Part shown: positions 14,049 to 21,728 of the stretch, piece by piece
How the letters are laid out: each line of letters begins with the position of its first letter
How positions within the stretch are numbered: position 1 is the first letter of the stretch
Source of the DNA: an uncultured Eubacteriales bacterium
GTDB lineage: Bacteria; Bacillota; Clostridia; Monoglobales; Monoglobaceae
DNA: 21,728 bases
Direction: 5' to 3'
Assembly: GCA_900550775.1 (NCBI GenBank)
Contig: URTH01000009.1
Location: forward strand, 1 to 21,728
Translations under genes and position numbers: made by a program
Notes under the pieces: generated by a model
The model's input: only the letters and a program-made list of their open reading frames with translations
Database searches by the model: none
Told to the model about the DNA's origin: nothing

Positions 14049-15199
14049 TGTATTCACTGTATCTTGCAGGAACCAGAATGCCGGTGCCGCCCGAAAAGAT
14101 TGAGATTGCCACAAAAGGCAAAAACGAGACCGTGACGCTGATTAGCGGCGAAGAGGTCAATCTGATTAAAAAGCCGGGGCTTTCGGAGTGTTCCTTTGAA
14201 CTATTGCTCCCGGCGCATCCGTACCACTTTGCATTTTACGAAGCCGGGGTATTTCAGACGCCGGACTACTATACCGAACTGTTTGAATTTTTAATGACAA
14301 GTGAAAGCTACTTCTGTCTGGATTTGTACCGGGAAAGCCCGGACGGAGCGGAACAGCTTCGGCATATCAATATGCCGGTCACTTTAGAAGAATACAGTGT
14401 TGCGGAAAACGCGGAGGATGGACAGGATTGGGTGGTAAAGCTCAAATTGAAATACTATCGTGCGTACGGAACAAAGGTTTTGGTGCCGAACGCAAGCGGC
14501 AGCGGATATACGGTTGCGCGCGTCGACACCAAGGAGGCGGTGCGTGTTGTTGTGACAAAAAAGGATGATACGCTGCAAAGCATCTGCCTGAGGGAATTTC
14601 AGAGCGATGCCAAGGAATATCTGGACAAGGTGTACCGGCTGAACAAGGCGACCTTCGATCAGTACAATAAGGGCGATGTCTCCTATATTGTTGAAAACCC
14701 GGAGGAATGGGAGGCCGATGCCATGACGCTGAAATCCAATATTGCGGCGCTTGTGGATAAGGCGTTCCTTGGCGGTCACCGCGACGGCCTTGCGGAAAGC
14801 GATCCGGGTCTGCACTGGTCGCAGCCGTATCTCGTTTCCTTGCAGGACAAGGATGCGATTTCAAACTGGCGCGTCTGGGCGTATGGGGACGAGGGTGCGG
14901 CCTCGTGGCTTGATCTGGAAAGCGGCCTGGTGACGCAGGCGTATATGATGGCTCTTGTTGATAAGATCACCGGCGGCACGTGCTACAAATACGTTGACCG
15001 CATTTGCGATCACTGGGGGAGAAATCACCTGGACAGCCTTTGCGACAAGGGGATGATAAAGAATCCCGAAAAGTGGGAAAACTTTCAGGCTCCGGTTGAA
15101 AACAGCAATGCGTTGTCTTTGGTCAATCAAGCGCTTGCGGCAACGATTGACAAGTACAGGGTATATCCAGGCATGCGCCTTTTGCTTTGGGAAAAGTAG
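14048..15199 (+). CDS. XkdP-like baseplate protein with LysM split by SLH-like repeats
   Basis: A 383-aa protein next to the tape measure. Residues 1-150 are an XkdP-type N-terminal domain that attaches to the tube tip or hub. A LysM-like fold then starts (VRVVVTKKDDTLQSICLREF, 165-184, to YRLNKATF about 196-203) and resumes only at the end (YRVYPGMRLLLWEK, 370-383). Between them about 160 residues look like two to three repeats with HW..xLxSLxDKxxI and a later MALVDK-type helix. Copies are seen at 256-310 and 322-366, and a third partial end at 217-242. This recalls S-layer homology (SLH) modules. LysM and SLH both bind cell wall polymers. The insertion is unusual; its function is inferred. 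The start shares a base with the tape measure stop. Confidence 0.82.
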   Translation: MYSLYLAGTRMPVPPEKIEIATKGKNETVTLISGEEVNLIKKPGLSECSFELLLPAHPYHFAFYEAGVFQTPDYYTELFEFLMTSESYFCLDLYRESPDGAEQLRHINMPVTLEEYSVAENAEDGQDWVVKLKLKYYRAYGTKVLVPNASGSGYTVARVDTKEAVRVVVTKKDDTLQSICLREFQSDAKEYLDKVYRLNKATFDQYNKGDVSYIVENPEEWEADAMTLKSNIAALVDKAFLGGHRDGLAESDPGLHWSQPYLVSLQDKDAISNWRVWAYGDEGAASWLDLESGLVTQAYMMALVDKITGGTCYKYVDRICDHWGRNHLDSLCDKGMIKNPEKWENFQAPVENSNALSLVNQALAATIDKYRVYPGMRLLLWEK

Positions 15200-15239
15200 C
15201 GTATTTCATATATTTTGATAGAAAAAGGCTGGTGGTTTT

Positions 15240-17270
15240 GTGGCAGGGGAAATTAACAAGGCGGTGCAATGGGCACTCTCAATCGCAGAAAATAACGCTT
15301 ATACCTATGTGTGGGGCGGCTGGGGATTGGCAGACGGCGGCTATGACTGCGGACATTTTGTGATTGAGGCATATCAAAATGCAGGCGTATTTGTAAGGAG
15401 TGCAGGGGCAACCTTTACAGGCGATATGCGCCAGGCATTTTTAAAATGCGGATTTCAGGATGTGACGGCATCGGTCAATCTGAAGAGCGGAACCGGCCTC
15501 AAAAAGGGTGATGTTTTGCTGAATGAAAGCAAGCACAGCGCCCTTGTCCAGGAGGATGGCGGAAAGACGGTGGAGGCACATGGAAAAGAAAAAGGCATTG
15601 TGGCCGGCTATCCCTATCGTAACTATCCATGGGATTGCGTACTGCGATACACAAAGGACGTCGGGACAGAAGAGACTTATACGAATTTCCCTTGCTATAA
15701 GCTATCCGATCCTGCCATTTTGGATATTGCGACCATGATTACGGGCGAGCAGGGTGGAGAGGATGTGCTGGCGTGCAGACAGGAGGCCTCGCAGCTTGCA
15801 AACCTCAACGAGGTGACGCGCGGAAGAAGCAATACCGAGGCAGATATTATCAAAACACTGCATGACGGATGGTACAGTGCAAACAGCTGGAAACGCGGCT
15901 GCACCCAGACGGCGGTGGACGCTGCGCGGTTTGTTTTAATCGAGGGAAAGCGCGTTCTGCCGCGTTATGTCACAGAGCATGACACCTTTCCCGGTGACAT
16001 TCAGGGCGCAAAAGAGCGCAGGGCATATACGCCGCGCACGACAAAGGTCAAAAACGTATACGGCAGCGAGTACACCTTTTACGCGTTTTTCGGCAGCCAA
16101 AAGGATAAGGACATTGCCGGATATTTTGAGAAGGACTATAAAAAGTACAGCGGTGACGTTCCGTATGCGCCGGGTATGGTCCCGGCCGGCGGAAGCACGG
16201 TGAGTCAGCAATCCAAACAGATTACGGCGAGTCGTATTGCAGGTGAGGCCGGCGGCCGCGGCGAGGCAAGAGATAACCCGGTGCGCGGAAAAAATACGCT
16301 GGGCGGCGAGGTTGAGTTATACATCATCAACCATGACGGAAAGATCATGTTTCCCGTTGTCAGCGGCACGGTGAACCTGGAATCGTGCCGGCGCGGAAGT
16401 CCGGGAAAACTTAGCTTTTCGGTTCTAAAGACGGCCGAACTTGATTTTTTGAACGGGGCACAGGTTGTTTTAAAGAGCTGTGACATAGAGATGTTTTACG
16501 GGTTTGTCTTTGAAAAGGAAAAAGGCAAGGATGATACGATCAAGGTGACTGCATACGATCAGATGCGGTATTTTAAAAATAAGGATTGCTATGTATACGA
16601 AAATAAAACGGCAGCAGAACTCGTGAAGATGATCGCTGACGATCACAACCTGGTTTGCGGAGCGCTGGCGGACACCGGGTATAAGATACCGCTTCGGGTT
16701 GAGGATAATGCAACCCTGTTTGATATTGTGCAAAACGCCTTTGATCAAACGCTTTATCAAACGGGCGAGATGTTTGTGCTTTATGACGATTTCGGAAAAC
16801 TCTGTATTAAAAACCCCAAGGACTGGATTTTTGATCTTGTCATTGACGAAGAAACGGCGCTTAACTATACCTATCAGGCATCCATCAACGATGATGTGTA
16901 TTCCAGAATCAAATTGTACTATGACAACGAAGAAACCGGAGAAAGAGAGGTCTATATCCATAATAATGAAGAGAAAATCAACCGCTGGGGCGTTCTGCAA
17001 ATGTGTGACAGTATTGATGACGGCGAGGACGGAGCGAGCAAGGCGGCGCTTCTTGCGGCGTTGTACGGTCAGGAATCGCGGTCTCTTGAAATAAAGGACG
17101 CGTTTGGATCACCGCTGATTAAGGGTGGGTGTAGTGTATGCGTTATGTTGAATGTCGGCGAGAGGATCATCAATCATTTTATGCTGGTTGAGAGCGTCAA
17201 ACACAAGTTTTCGGGAGGAAACCATAGGATGGATTTAACGTTGTTGGGAGGTGACATACAAAATGAATAA
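15240..17270 (+). CDS. XkdQ-like tail hub with N-terminal NlpC/P60-type and second wall-hydrolase-like domain
   Basis: A 676-aa fusion beginning at GTG 15240 after a weak GGTGG site. Residues about 1-140 look like an NlpC/P60 or CHAP amidase/endopeptidase: Cys37 in YDCGHF, His99 in SKHSALV and His114 in VEAHG are candidate catalytic residues. Residues about 150-290 resemble a SleB/lysozyme-like hydrolase, with ITGEQGGEDVLACRQEASQL and Glu170 as candidate catalytic acid. Residues about 355-676 are the XkdQ/gpD hub (GEVELYIINHDGKIM; VTAYDQMRYFKNKDCYVYEN). The fused enzymes would open peptidoglycan at the tail tip during injection. The hub assignment is firm and the two hydrolase calls are moderate. 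Confidence 0.9.
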   Translation: MAGEINKAVQWALSIAENNAYTYVWGGWGLADGGYDCGHFVIEAYQNAGVFVRSAGATFTGDMRQAFLKCGFQDVTASVNLKSGTGLKKGDVLLNESKHSALVQEDGGKTVEAHGKEKGIVAGYPYRNYPWDCVLRYTKDVGTEETYTNFPCYKLSDPAILDIATMITGEQGGEDVLACRQEASQLANLNEVTRGRSNTEADIIKTLHDGWYSANSWKRGCTQTAVDAARFVLIEGKRVLPRYVTEHDTFPGDIQGAKERRAYTPRTTKVKNVYGSEYTFYAFFGSQKDKDIAGYFEKDYKKYSGDVPYAPGMVPAGGSTVSQQSKQITASRIAGEAGGRGEARDNPVRGKNTLGGEVELYIINHDGKIMFPVVSGTVNLESCRRGSPGKLSFSVLKTAELDFLNGAQVVLKSCDIEMFYGFVFEKEKGKDDTIKVTAYDQMRYFKNKDCYVYENKTAAELVKMIADDHNLVCGALADTGYKIPLRVEDNATLFDIVQNAFDQTLYQTGEMFVLYDDFGKLCIKNPKDWIFDLVIDEETALNYTYQASINDDVYSRIKLYYDNEETGEREVYIHNNEEKINRWGVLQMCDSIDDGEDGASKAALLAALYGQESRSLEIKDAFGSPLIKGGCSVCVMLNVGERIINHFMLVESVKHKFSGGNHRMDLTLLGGDIQNE

Positions 17271-17598
17271 TCCGGGCGGAGATATGCGGACAATGCTAAA
17301 ATGGGTGGAATCTATCCGTAAAATTGTCGTAAAAACCATTGATGCACTTCATTTGCCGAAAGTGTTGCAGGGAAAGGTGCAGGAGACAGCGCCGCTAAAG
17401 ATTTTTGTGGATGCAAAACTGATTCTTCCGGATCAGTGCCTGATGGTGCCATCGTATTTAAGGCCGATGACGGCTTATACCGAGGAGAATCCCCCGGTAA
17501 AGGTGAACGTTGATAACGGGCTGCATAAGGGAGATAAGGTTATCCTTGTGCAGGTACAGGGCGGACAAAAGTATGTTGTCTTGGGGGTGATGCCATGA
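17263..17598 (+). CDS. XkdR-like baseplate wedge/spike accessory protein (DUF2577 type)
   Basis: The ATG at 17263 follows GGGAGGTGA (17246-17254) by 8 nt; an in-frame GTG at 17251 would lie inside this ribosome site. The 111-aa protein begins MNNPGGDMRTMLKWVESIRK and ends with a beta-rich YTEENPPVKVNVDNGLHKGDKVILVQVQGGQKYVVLG in pieces, the OB-like pattern of XkdR. It would attach to the hub. It overlaps the hub gene by 8 nt. Confidence 0.85.
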   Translation: MNNPGGDMRTMLKWVESIRKIVVKTIDALHLPKVLQGKVQETAPLKIFVDAKLILPDQCLMVPSYLRPMTAYTEENPPVKVNVDNGLHKGDKVILVQVQGGQKYVVLGVMP

Positions 17599-18008
17599 TA
17601 CCGTCTGTCGCAGTTACTCCGGAATGGTTTGAAACCGCAAGAGAAAAGACGGAGCAATCCAAAACGTATCGCATCAACTTTGAATCCGGAAGAATCGAAG
17701 AGAGCATTGATCGGATTGAGTCGGTGCGGCAAAGCATCTATTGTATCTTTCGCACCGAGCGGTACGAATGGCTGATTTATAGCAGAAGTTACGGGATTGA
17801 ACTTACGGATCTGTACGGAAAAGACCGGAGATTTGTCATTCCGCAGCTTATGAGAAGAATTGAGGATGCACTTTGCCAGGATGACAGGATTGTCGGTGTT
17901 TCGGACTTTCAGTTTTCAAGGCCTGCGCACGGTGCAATTGGTGTTGCGTTTTGGGTCAGCACCATTTATGATGAATCGATTAAAATTGAAGATAAGGTGG
18001 TGGTGTAA
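17595..18008 (+). CDS. XkdS-like baseplate protein (DUF2634, gp25-like)
   Basis: A 137-aa protein that overlaps the previous gene by an ATGA. The core TYRINFESGRIEESIDRIESVRQSIYCIFRTERYEWLIYS in pieces and SYGIELTDLYGKDRRFVIPQL match XkdS/gp25-like wedge proteins that start sheath assembly. It ends one base before the next ATG. Confidence 0.9.
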   Translation: MIPSVAVTPEWFETAREKTEQSKTYRINFESGRIEESIDRIESVRQSIYCIFRTERYEWLIYSRSYGIELTDLYGKDRRFVIPQLMRRIEDALCQDDRIVGVSDFQFSRPAHGAIGVAFWVSTIYDESIKIEDKVVV

Positions 18009-19100
18009 ATGTACGAGGACAAAAGCTATCAAAATGTTTTAAGCAGTTTATTGTCTTACGTTCCCCATGACCTTGACAAGCGTGAGGGATCGGTGATCTA
18101 TAACGCGCTTGCGCCTGTGGCAATGGAGATTACAAAATTATATCAGGATATGGGTGAAATATTAAATGAGACATTTGCAGATACGGCAAGCCGTTATTAT
18201 CTGGTAAAGAGAGCGGCTGAGCGCGGCGTTGCGCCGAGAGGCGCGACCTATGCAGTGGTAAAGGGGAAATTTGACATTGAGATTCCGATCGGAAAGCGGT
18301 TTTCCGGCGGCGCCATGAACTATACCGTAAAAGATAAAATAGAGGACGAGGAAGAAAGCGCCTTGTACTATTACCGCCTGGCATGTGAGAGCCCCGGCAG
18401 TGCCGGAAATTGGTATACCGGGCAGCTTGTTCCGATCAGCGAGGACGATCTTGGCGGATTAACCATTGCGGAAATCACCGAAGTGTTGGTGGGCGGTGAG
18501 GATGAAGAGGACACCGAGAGCTTTCGGCAGAGATATTTTTCCGGGATTACGTCACAGGCGTTTGGCGGCAATGAGGCAGACTATATCGAAAAGGTCTCTG
18601 CGCTTCAGGACGTGGGCGGTGTCCGGGTATACCCGGTATGGAACGGCGGTGGCACTGTGAAATTGGTTATTGTAAACTCAGACTGCGCCGTCCCTTCCGA
18701 TGCGCTTGTTACATCGGTACAGGAGGCCGTTGACCCGTCTGATTCTTCCGGCGATGGGATTGGCATCGCGCCGATTGGCCACAGCGTGACCGTTCAGGCA
18801 GCTGTCGCGGACACGGTCAATATCGCGCTGTCGTGCACTTATGAAACAGGAAGTGCATGGGACGATGTAAAGGGGAACATAAAGATCGTTGTTGATGATT
18901 ATCTGGCAGAGCTGAATCAGTCGTGGAAGATGCCGGATAAGGAAAAAATCGTGGTACGGGTTTCTCATCTGGAAAGCAGAATCTTAGGTGTTGGCGGTAT
19001 CAAAGACGTCACGGCGGTAATCAATGCGACGGCAGGAAATCACGAGGCGCCGGAGACGGCAGTCGTAAAACTCGGAACGCTTTCGGAGGTGACCGTATGA
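18009..19100 (+). CDS. Baseplate J-like protein (XkdT)
   Basis: A 363-aa gpJ-family wedge protein. The N-terminus (SYVPHDLDKREGSVIYNALAPVAMEI) and the central EDEEDTESFRQRYFSGITSQAFGGNEADYIEKVSALQDVGGVRVYPVWNGGG in pieces are diagnostic. It bridges hub and fibre network. The start directly follows the stop of XkdS; the end overlaps XkdU by an ATGA. Confidence 0.95.
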   Translation: MYEDKSYQNVLSSLLSYVPHDLDKREGSVIYNALAPVAMEITKLYQDMGEILNETFADTASRYYLVKRAAERGVAPRGATYAVVKGKFDIEIPIGKRFSGGAMNYTVKDKIEDEEESALYYYRLACESPGSAGNWYTGQLVPISEDDLGGLTIAEITEVLVGGEDEEDTESFRQRYFSGITSQAFGGNEADYIEKVSALQDVGGVRVYPVWNGGGTVKLVIVNSDCAVPSDALVTSVQEAVDPSDSSGDGIGIAPIGHSVTVQAAVADTVNIALSCTYETGSAWDDVKGNIKIVVDDYLAELNQSWKMPDKEKIVVRVSHLESRILGVGGIKDVTAVINATAGNHEAPETAVVKLGTLSEVTV

Positions 19101-19651
19101 ATCTTCCCGTCAATCTGATTGCATATCTTCCCGATTTTCTGCGGGATATTTACGAATATAAGGTTTTGATGACGGCGGCAGGCGGAGAACTTGGCCTTTT
19201 GGAACAGGCGCGCAGGCAGAATCTTGCCAATACGTTTGTTGACAGTCTTGATGAAGAGGGCGTTTTGCGCTGGGAAAACATGCTTCACATTGAGGCCGAA
19301 ACGGGCGATAGCACGGCGGATCGCATGTTCCGCATTAAAATGTATCTTGCCGGTGATCGCCCGTATACCTATAATGCGCTGAAAAAGCAATTGCAGCAGC
19401 TGTGCGGAGGCGTGCAAGGCGTCAATGTAACGCTGGATGCATCGAAATATACATTACGCATCCTGATTTCATTGACCGCAAAGAGCCAGGCAGCGGCGGC
19501 AGAAAAGTTAATCAGAAAAATGTTGCCCTGCAACATGATTCTGGATATCGGCCTTAAATACAATCAATATGAGACGCTGGCGTCTTATACCTACGCACAG
19601 CTAGAAGCATACAATTATAAAGATTTGCGCGAGAGCGTTCTGGGAGGATAA
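19097..19651 (+). CDS. XkdU-like baseplate protein (DUF2313, gpI-like)
   Basis: A 184-aa protein with LPDFLRDIYEYKVLMTAAGGELGLLEQARR and a conserved middle LRWENMLHIEAETGDSTADRMFRIKMYL, as in XkdU. These complete the baseplate wedge and link to fibres. Its ATG overlaps the gpJ stop. It ends 2 nt before the next gene. Confidence 0.92.
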   Translation: MNLPVNLIAYLPDFLRDIYEYKVLMTAAGGELGLLEQARRQNLANTFVDSLDEEGVLRWENMLHIEAETGDSTADRMFRIKMYLAGDRPYTYNALKKQLQQLCGGVQGVNVTLDASKYTLRILISLTAKSQAAAAEKLIRKMLPCNMILDIGLKYNQYETLASYTYAQLEAYNYKDLRESVLGG

Positions 19652-19653
19652 CG

Positions 19654-20514
19654 ATGAAATATACAACAAACTACAATTTAAAAAAGCCGGACGAGACAGA
19701 TTTTTATAGTGTGGAGCATGCGAATGCCAATATGGACGCAATCGATGCGGCACTAAAAGCAGAAGTGGACGCACGGGAAACACTTGCCGCATCGGTTTCA
19801 AAAATTTCGCTCACGCCGCCCACGCTGACGGCGGCAACGCCCAGGGGAACCAAAATCGGGACAAGCGGCTGGACGGGGACGGGATTCTTCTGTACCGACA
19901 CCAATGTACTGTACAAAACAGAGGACAATACCCTCCCAAATTACAACTCGTACACGCGGTTTTGTCTGCGCCCGGCTGATTTATCAAGCCGTTCGTATTT
20001 AAACTGGACGCCGTATTATACATCCGGCAGCACGGAGATTGAATTTGTGTGGTCACCGGCACGCGGGCTTTATGAGGCTCTCGTCCCGGTCAAGGACGGC
20101 ACGGCGGAGGCATATATCAGCACATACATCACATGGAAGTACCATCCACCCGTTCAAATCCGCTACGGCAAGGCAACCAACTACTTTAACGCATATGACC
20201 CGGCCGGTGAATCGCATGACGGTTATACGAATTTTACCATTGCCAAACGTCCAAAGCATAATATCCGCGATTTTTCCGGGATGCTCACAAAATACGATTA
20301 CGATATTTTGGCATGCTACAGCGCGGAATGGAATGTGTTTGACAATCTGTATCATGATTTAACCGAAACGGAGCGGAGCATGCTGCTCCTTGCCTGGGAT
20401 GTGACCGGGGACGGCTCTGCGCCCGGCGTGGATGCCCTGCATATCTCAAAACGGGTCATCAACCAGATTACCACGCCGCTGCCGATTGAAACCATCGACA
20501 ATTTCAGCGATTAA
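19654..20514 (+). CDS. Tail fibre-like protein
   Basis: A 286-aa protein following XkdU. Its N-terminus (YTTNYNLKKPDETDFYSVEHANANMDAIDAAL) is the standard baseplate-attachment stretch of XkdV-type fibres. Residues about 55-235 form an aromatic-rich beta domain (ARGLYEALVPVKDG; YISTYITWKYHPPVQIRYG) that I do not recognise and that may bind a receptor. The C-terminus (TETERSMLLLAWDVTGDGSAPGVDALHISKRV in pieces) is unknown. GGGAGGATAACG precedes the ATG. Confidence 0.8.
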   Translation: MKYTTNYNLKKPDETDFYSVEHANANMDAIDAALKAEVDARETLAASVSKISLTPPTLTAATPRGTKIGTSGWTGTGFFCTDTNVLYKTEDNTLPNYNSYTRFCLRPADLSSRSYLNWTPYYTSGSTEIEFVWSPARGLYEALVPVKDGTAEAYISTYITWKYHPPVQIRYGKATNYFNAYDPAGESHDGYTNFTIAKRPKHNIRDFSGMLTKYDYDILACYSAEWNVFDNLYHDLTETERSMLLLAWDVTGDGSAPGVDALHISKRVINQITTPLPIETIDNFSD

Positions 20515-20528
20515 GGAGGTGACGAGCT

Positions 20529-21134
20529 ATGCAAGTTACGATACCGGTTACGCTGGATGTGGGGTGCGGCACGGTGCGGCAGCGGATCGTTGCGCATCAG
20601 TTTGACAACGAAACGCGAATCCTGGCTGTGACGCTGACAAACGGCGGCATGCGGATGACGATTCCCAAGACGGTCACGGCGGTATTGTCCTGCAAAAAGC
20701 CGGATAACACCTATACCCAGACCATCGGCACGGTTTTAGAAGATGGCGGCGCGGCGTTTACCCTGTCCGGCAACACGCTGGCGGTTCCCGGTACGGTTCG
20801 CGCCGAGGTGCAGATCAGAGACGGCGACAAGCTGCTGACCAGCGCGGAGTTTGAAATCCGGGTGCCGCCGCAGGTGGTCGAGGATGGGCTGATCGAATCC
20901 TCCGATCAGTCGGACGTGCTGGGGCGGTTGATTGAAGAGACCGGCGAGGCCATTGCGGATTTAAACCGTCGTGTTGAAAGCGGCGAATTTAAAGGCGAAA
21001 AAGGCGACAAGGGCGATGTGCAGTTTGCAACCTTTGAGATTAACCCGTTCAGCGGCAATCTCTTGATGCACACCACGCCGAATGTCACGGTACAGTTTCG
21101 GATTAAAAATCAATATTTGGAGGTGGAAATTTAA
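20529..21134 (+). CDS. BppU-type upper baseplate/fibre protein with short collagen-like stub
   Basis: A 201-aa protein with AAGGAGGTGA (20514-20523) upstream. Residues 1-120 match the BppU N-terminal fold (RIVAHQFDNETRILAVTLTNGG; TVRAEVQIRDGDKLLTSAEFEIRV), which holds receptor-binding fibres on the baseplate. A helix (VLGRLIEETGEAIADLNRRVE) and four Gly-X-X units (GEFKGEKGDKGD, about 156-168) follow, and then a short beta tail. It overlaps the next gene by one base. Confidence 0.85.
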   Translation: MQVTIPVTLDVGCGTVRQRIVAHQFDNETRILAVTLTNGGMRMTIPKTVTAVLSCKKPDNTYTQTIGTVLEDGGAAFTLSGNTLAVPGTVRAEVQIRDGDKLLTSAEFEIRVPPQVVEDGLIESSDQSDVLGRLIEETGEAIADLNRRVESGEFKGEKGDKGDVQFATFEINPFSGNLLMHTTPNVTVQFRIKNQYLEVEI

Positions 21135-21728
21135 TGGCAACGACAATTTTGGGAAAGGTCGGTATCTCCCCGAAAGGGGACTATGACGAAACTTCGTCCT
21201 ACGAGGTGTTGGATGCCGTACGCTTTGGCGGCAGCAGCTACCTGTGTCTTATGCCATGCACCGGCATACCGGTGACCGATAAGGCGTATTGGATGTGCCT
21301 TGCGGAAAAGGGCGACACCGGCGCCAAGGGCGAAAAGGGGGAAAAAGGCGCACAGGGCGAGACCGGCGCGCCGGGCAAGGATGGACAGGACGGCGATAAC
21401 GGCATCACGCCGCACATCGGAGAAAATGGAAACTGGTATCTTGGAGAGACTGATACGCAAAAGCCAAGCCGCGGCGCAAAGGGCGATCGGGGAGAAAAAG
21501 GGGATCGTGGAATCCAGGGCGAACAGGGAATCCAGGGCGCAAAAGGGGAACAAGGCGAGCAGGGAATCCAGGGCGTAAAAGGAGACAAGGGCGAACAGGG
21601 AATCCAGGGCGTAAAAGGAGACAAGGGCGAAAAGGGGGACAAAGGAGAACCCGGCGCAGACGGCCTGGATATCTTCACCGTCCAAAACGGTATCACGGGC
21701 AGCAGCCTTGTTTTGACCGACCACACCG
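21134..21728 (+). CDS. Collagen-like tail fibre / receptor-binding protein (3' truncated by window edge)
   Basis: The frame is open from ATG 21134 (sharing a base with the preceding stop) to the end of the window. Residues 1-60 (MATTILGKVGISPKGDYDET, then SSYEVLDAVRFGGSSYLCL) resemble small carbohydrate-binding modules found on phage fibres. Then come Gly-X-Y blocks: about 11 triplets near residues 60-92 and about 22 triplets near 117-182, separated by a TPHIGENGNWYLGETDTQKPS spacer (residues in overlapping pieces). The remaining tip domain is outside. Collagen-like fibres on Firmicutes phages trimerise and carry receptor domains. The 3' end and tip specificity cannot be judged. Confidence 0.9.
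   Translation, partial: MATTILGKVGISPKGDYDETSSYEVLDAVRFGGSSYLCLMPCTGIPVTDKAYWMCLAEKGDTGAKGEKGEKGAQGETGAPGKDGQDGDNGITPHIGENGNWYLGETDTQKPSRGAKGDRGEKGDRGIQGEQGIQGAKGEQGEQGIQGVKGDKGEQGIQGVKGDKGEKGDKGEPGADGLDIFTVQNGITGSSLVLTDHT
21524..21631 (+). repeat. 36-nt tandem repeat within the collagen-like fibre gene
   Basis: Two identical 36-nt units occupy 21560-21595 and 21596-21631, preceded by an imperfect copy at 21524-21559. Each encodes 12 residues (four Gly-X-Y triplets, QGIQGVKGDKGE type). Slippage between copies would keep frame and change fibre length. Confidence 0.85.

Noticed and set aside
15200..15239. Promoter in the 40-nt gap before the hub gene
   Set aside because: It is AT-rich but has no pair of hexamers at proper spacing.
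21131..21726. Long minus-strand frames rich in Ser/Pro/Phe
   Set aside because: They are antisense to the collagen-like Gly-X-Y repeats, whose low complexity keeps opposite frames open. The plus frame from 21134 has a proper context.

Overview
The window is the structural half of the late region of a contractile-tailed bacteriophage or prophage (myovirus morphology). All genes lie on the + strand. Head genes are of SPP1/lambda-E type and tail genes follow the PBSX (Xkd) order. Strong AGGAGG-type ribosome binding sites, ATG/GTG starts, coding DNA of roughly 45-50 % GC and the mix of protein families (Gp20 scaffold, XkdK/M/N/P/Q/R/S/T/U, BppU, collagen-like fibre) point to a host in the Firmicutes, most likely Clostridia (Lachnospiraceae/Oscillospiraceae-like). 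No integrase, repressor, host gene or att site is visible, so I cannot tell prophage from free phage.

Layout. 1-1727: small terminase (5' truncated) and large terminase. 1741-4755: portal and MuF-type minor head protein. 4244-5258: an odd low-GC segment. It holds the C-terminal domain of the MuF protein (with a JAMM/JAB-like metal motif), a small downstream gene (candidate immunity protein), a putative structured RNA and hairpin terminators. A near-perfect sigma-A promoter lies inside the MuF gene at the domain boundary. 5352-7607: scaffold, decoration-like protein, major capsid. 7617-9383: connector, head closure, neck (HK97 gp10-like), tail terminator and a small protein. 9383-11852: sheath, tube and tail assembly chaperone with a textbook -1 frameshift signal (slippery A AAA AAC, 7-nt spacer, GNRA-capped hairpin). 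11877-19651: tape measure, XkdP-like protein whose LysM is split by SLH-like repeats, XkdQ-like hub with N-terminal peptidoglycan hydrolase domains, XkdR, XkdS, baseplate J and XkdU. 19654-21728: fibre proteins, BppU-like protein and a collagen-like fibre that runs off the end.

Together these genes package DNA, build a scaffolded capsid, join it to a contractile tail, and make a baseplate with wall-degrading and receptor-binding parts. Most genes overlap by 1-30 nt or are a few bases apart and are probably translationally coupled. The one large gap (5030-5351) coincides with the terminator cluster.

The most unusual part is 4244-5258. The promoter inside the MuF gene and the intrinsic terminator about 1 kb later bracket exactly the C-terminal domain, the small gene and the RNA. 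This suggests a self-contained toxin/immunity (moron-like) unit embedded in the head operon. That is inference. The promoter, motif and hairpins are seen directly in the sequence.
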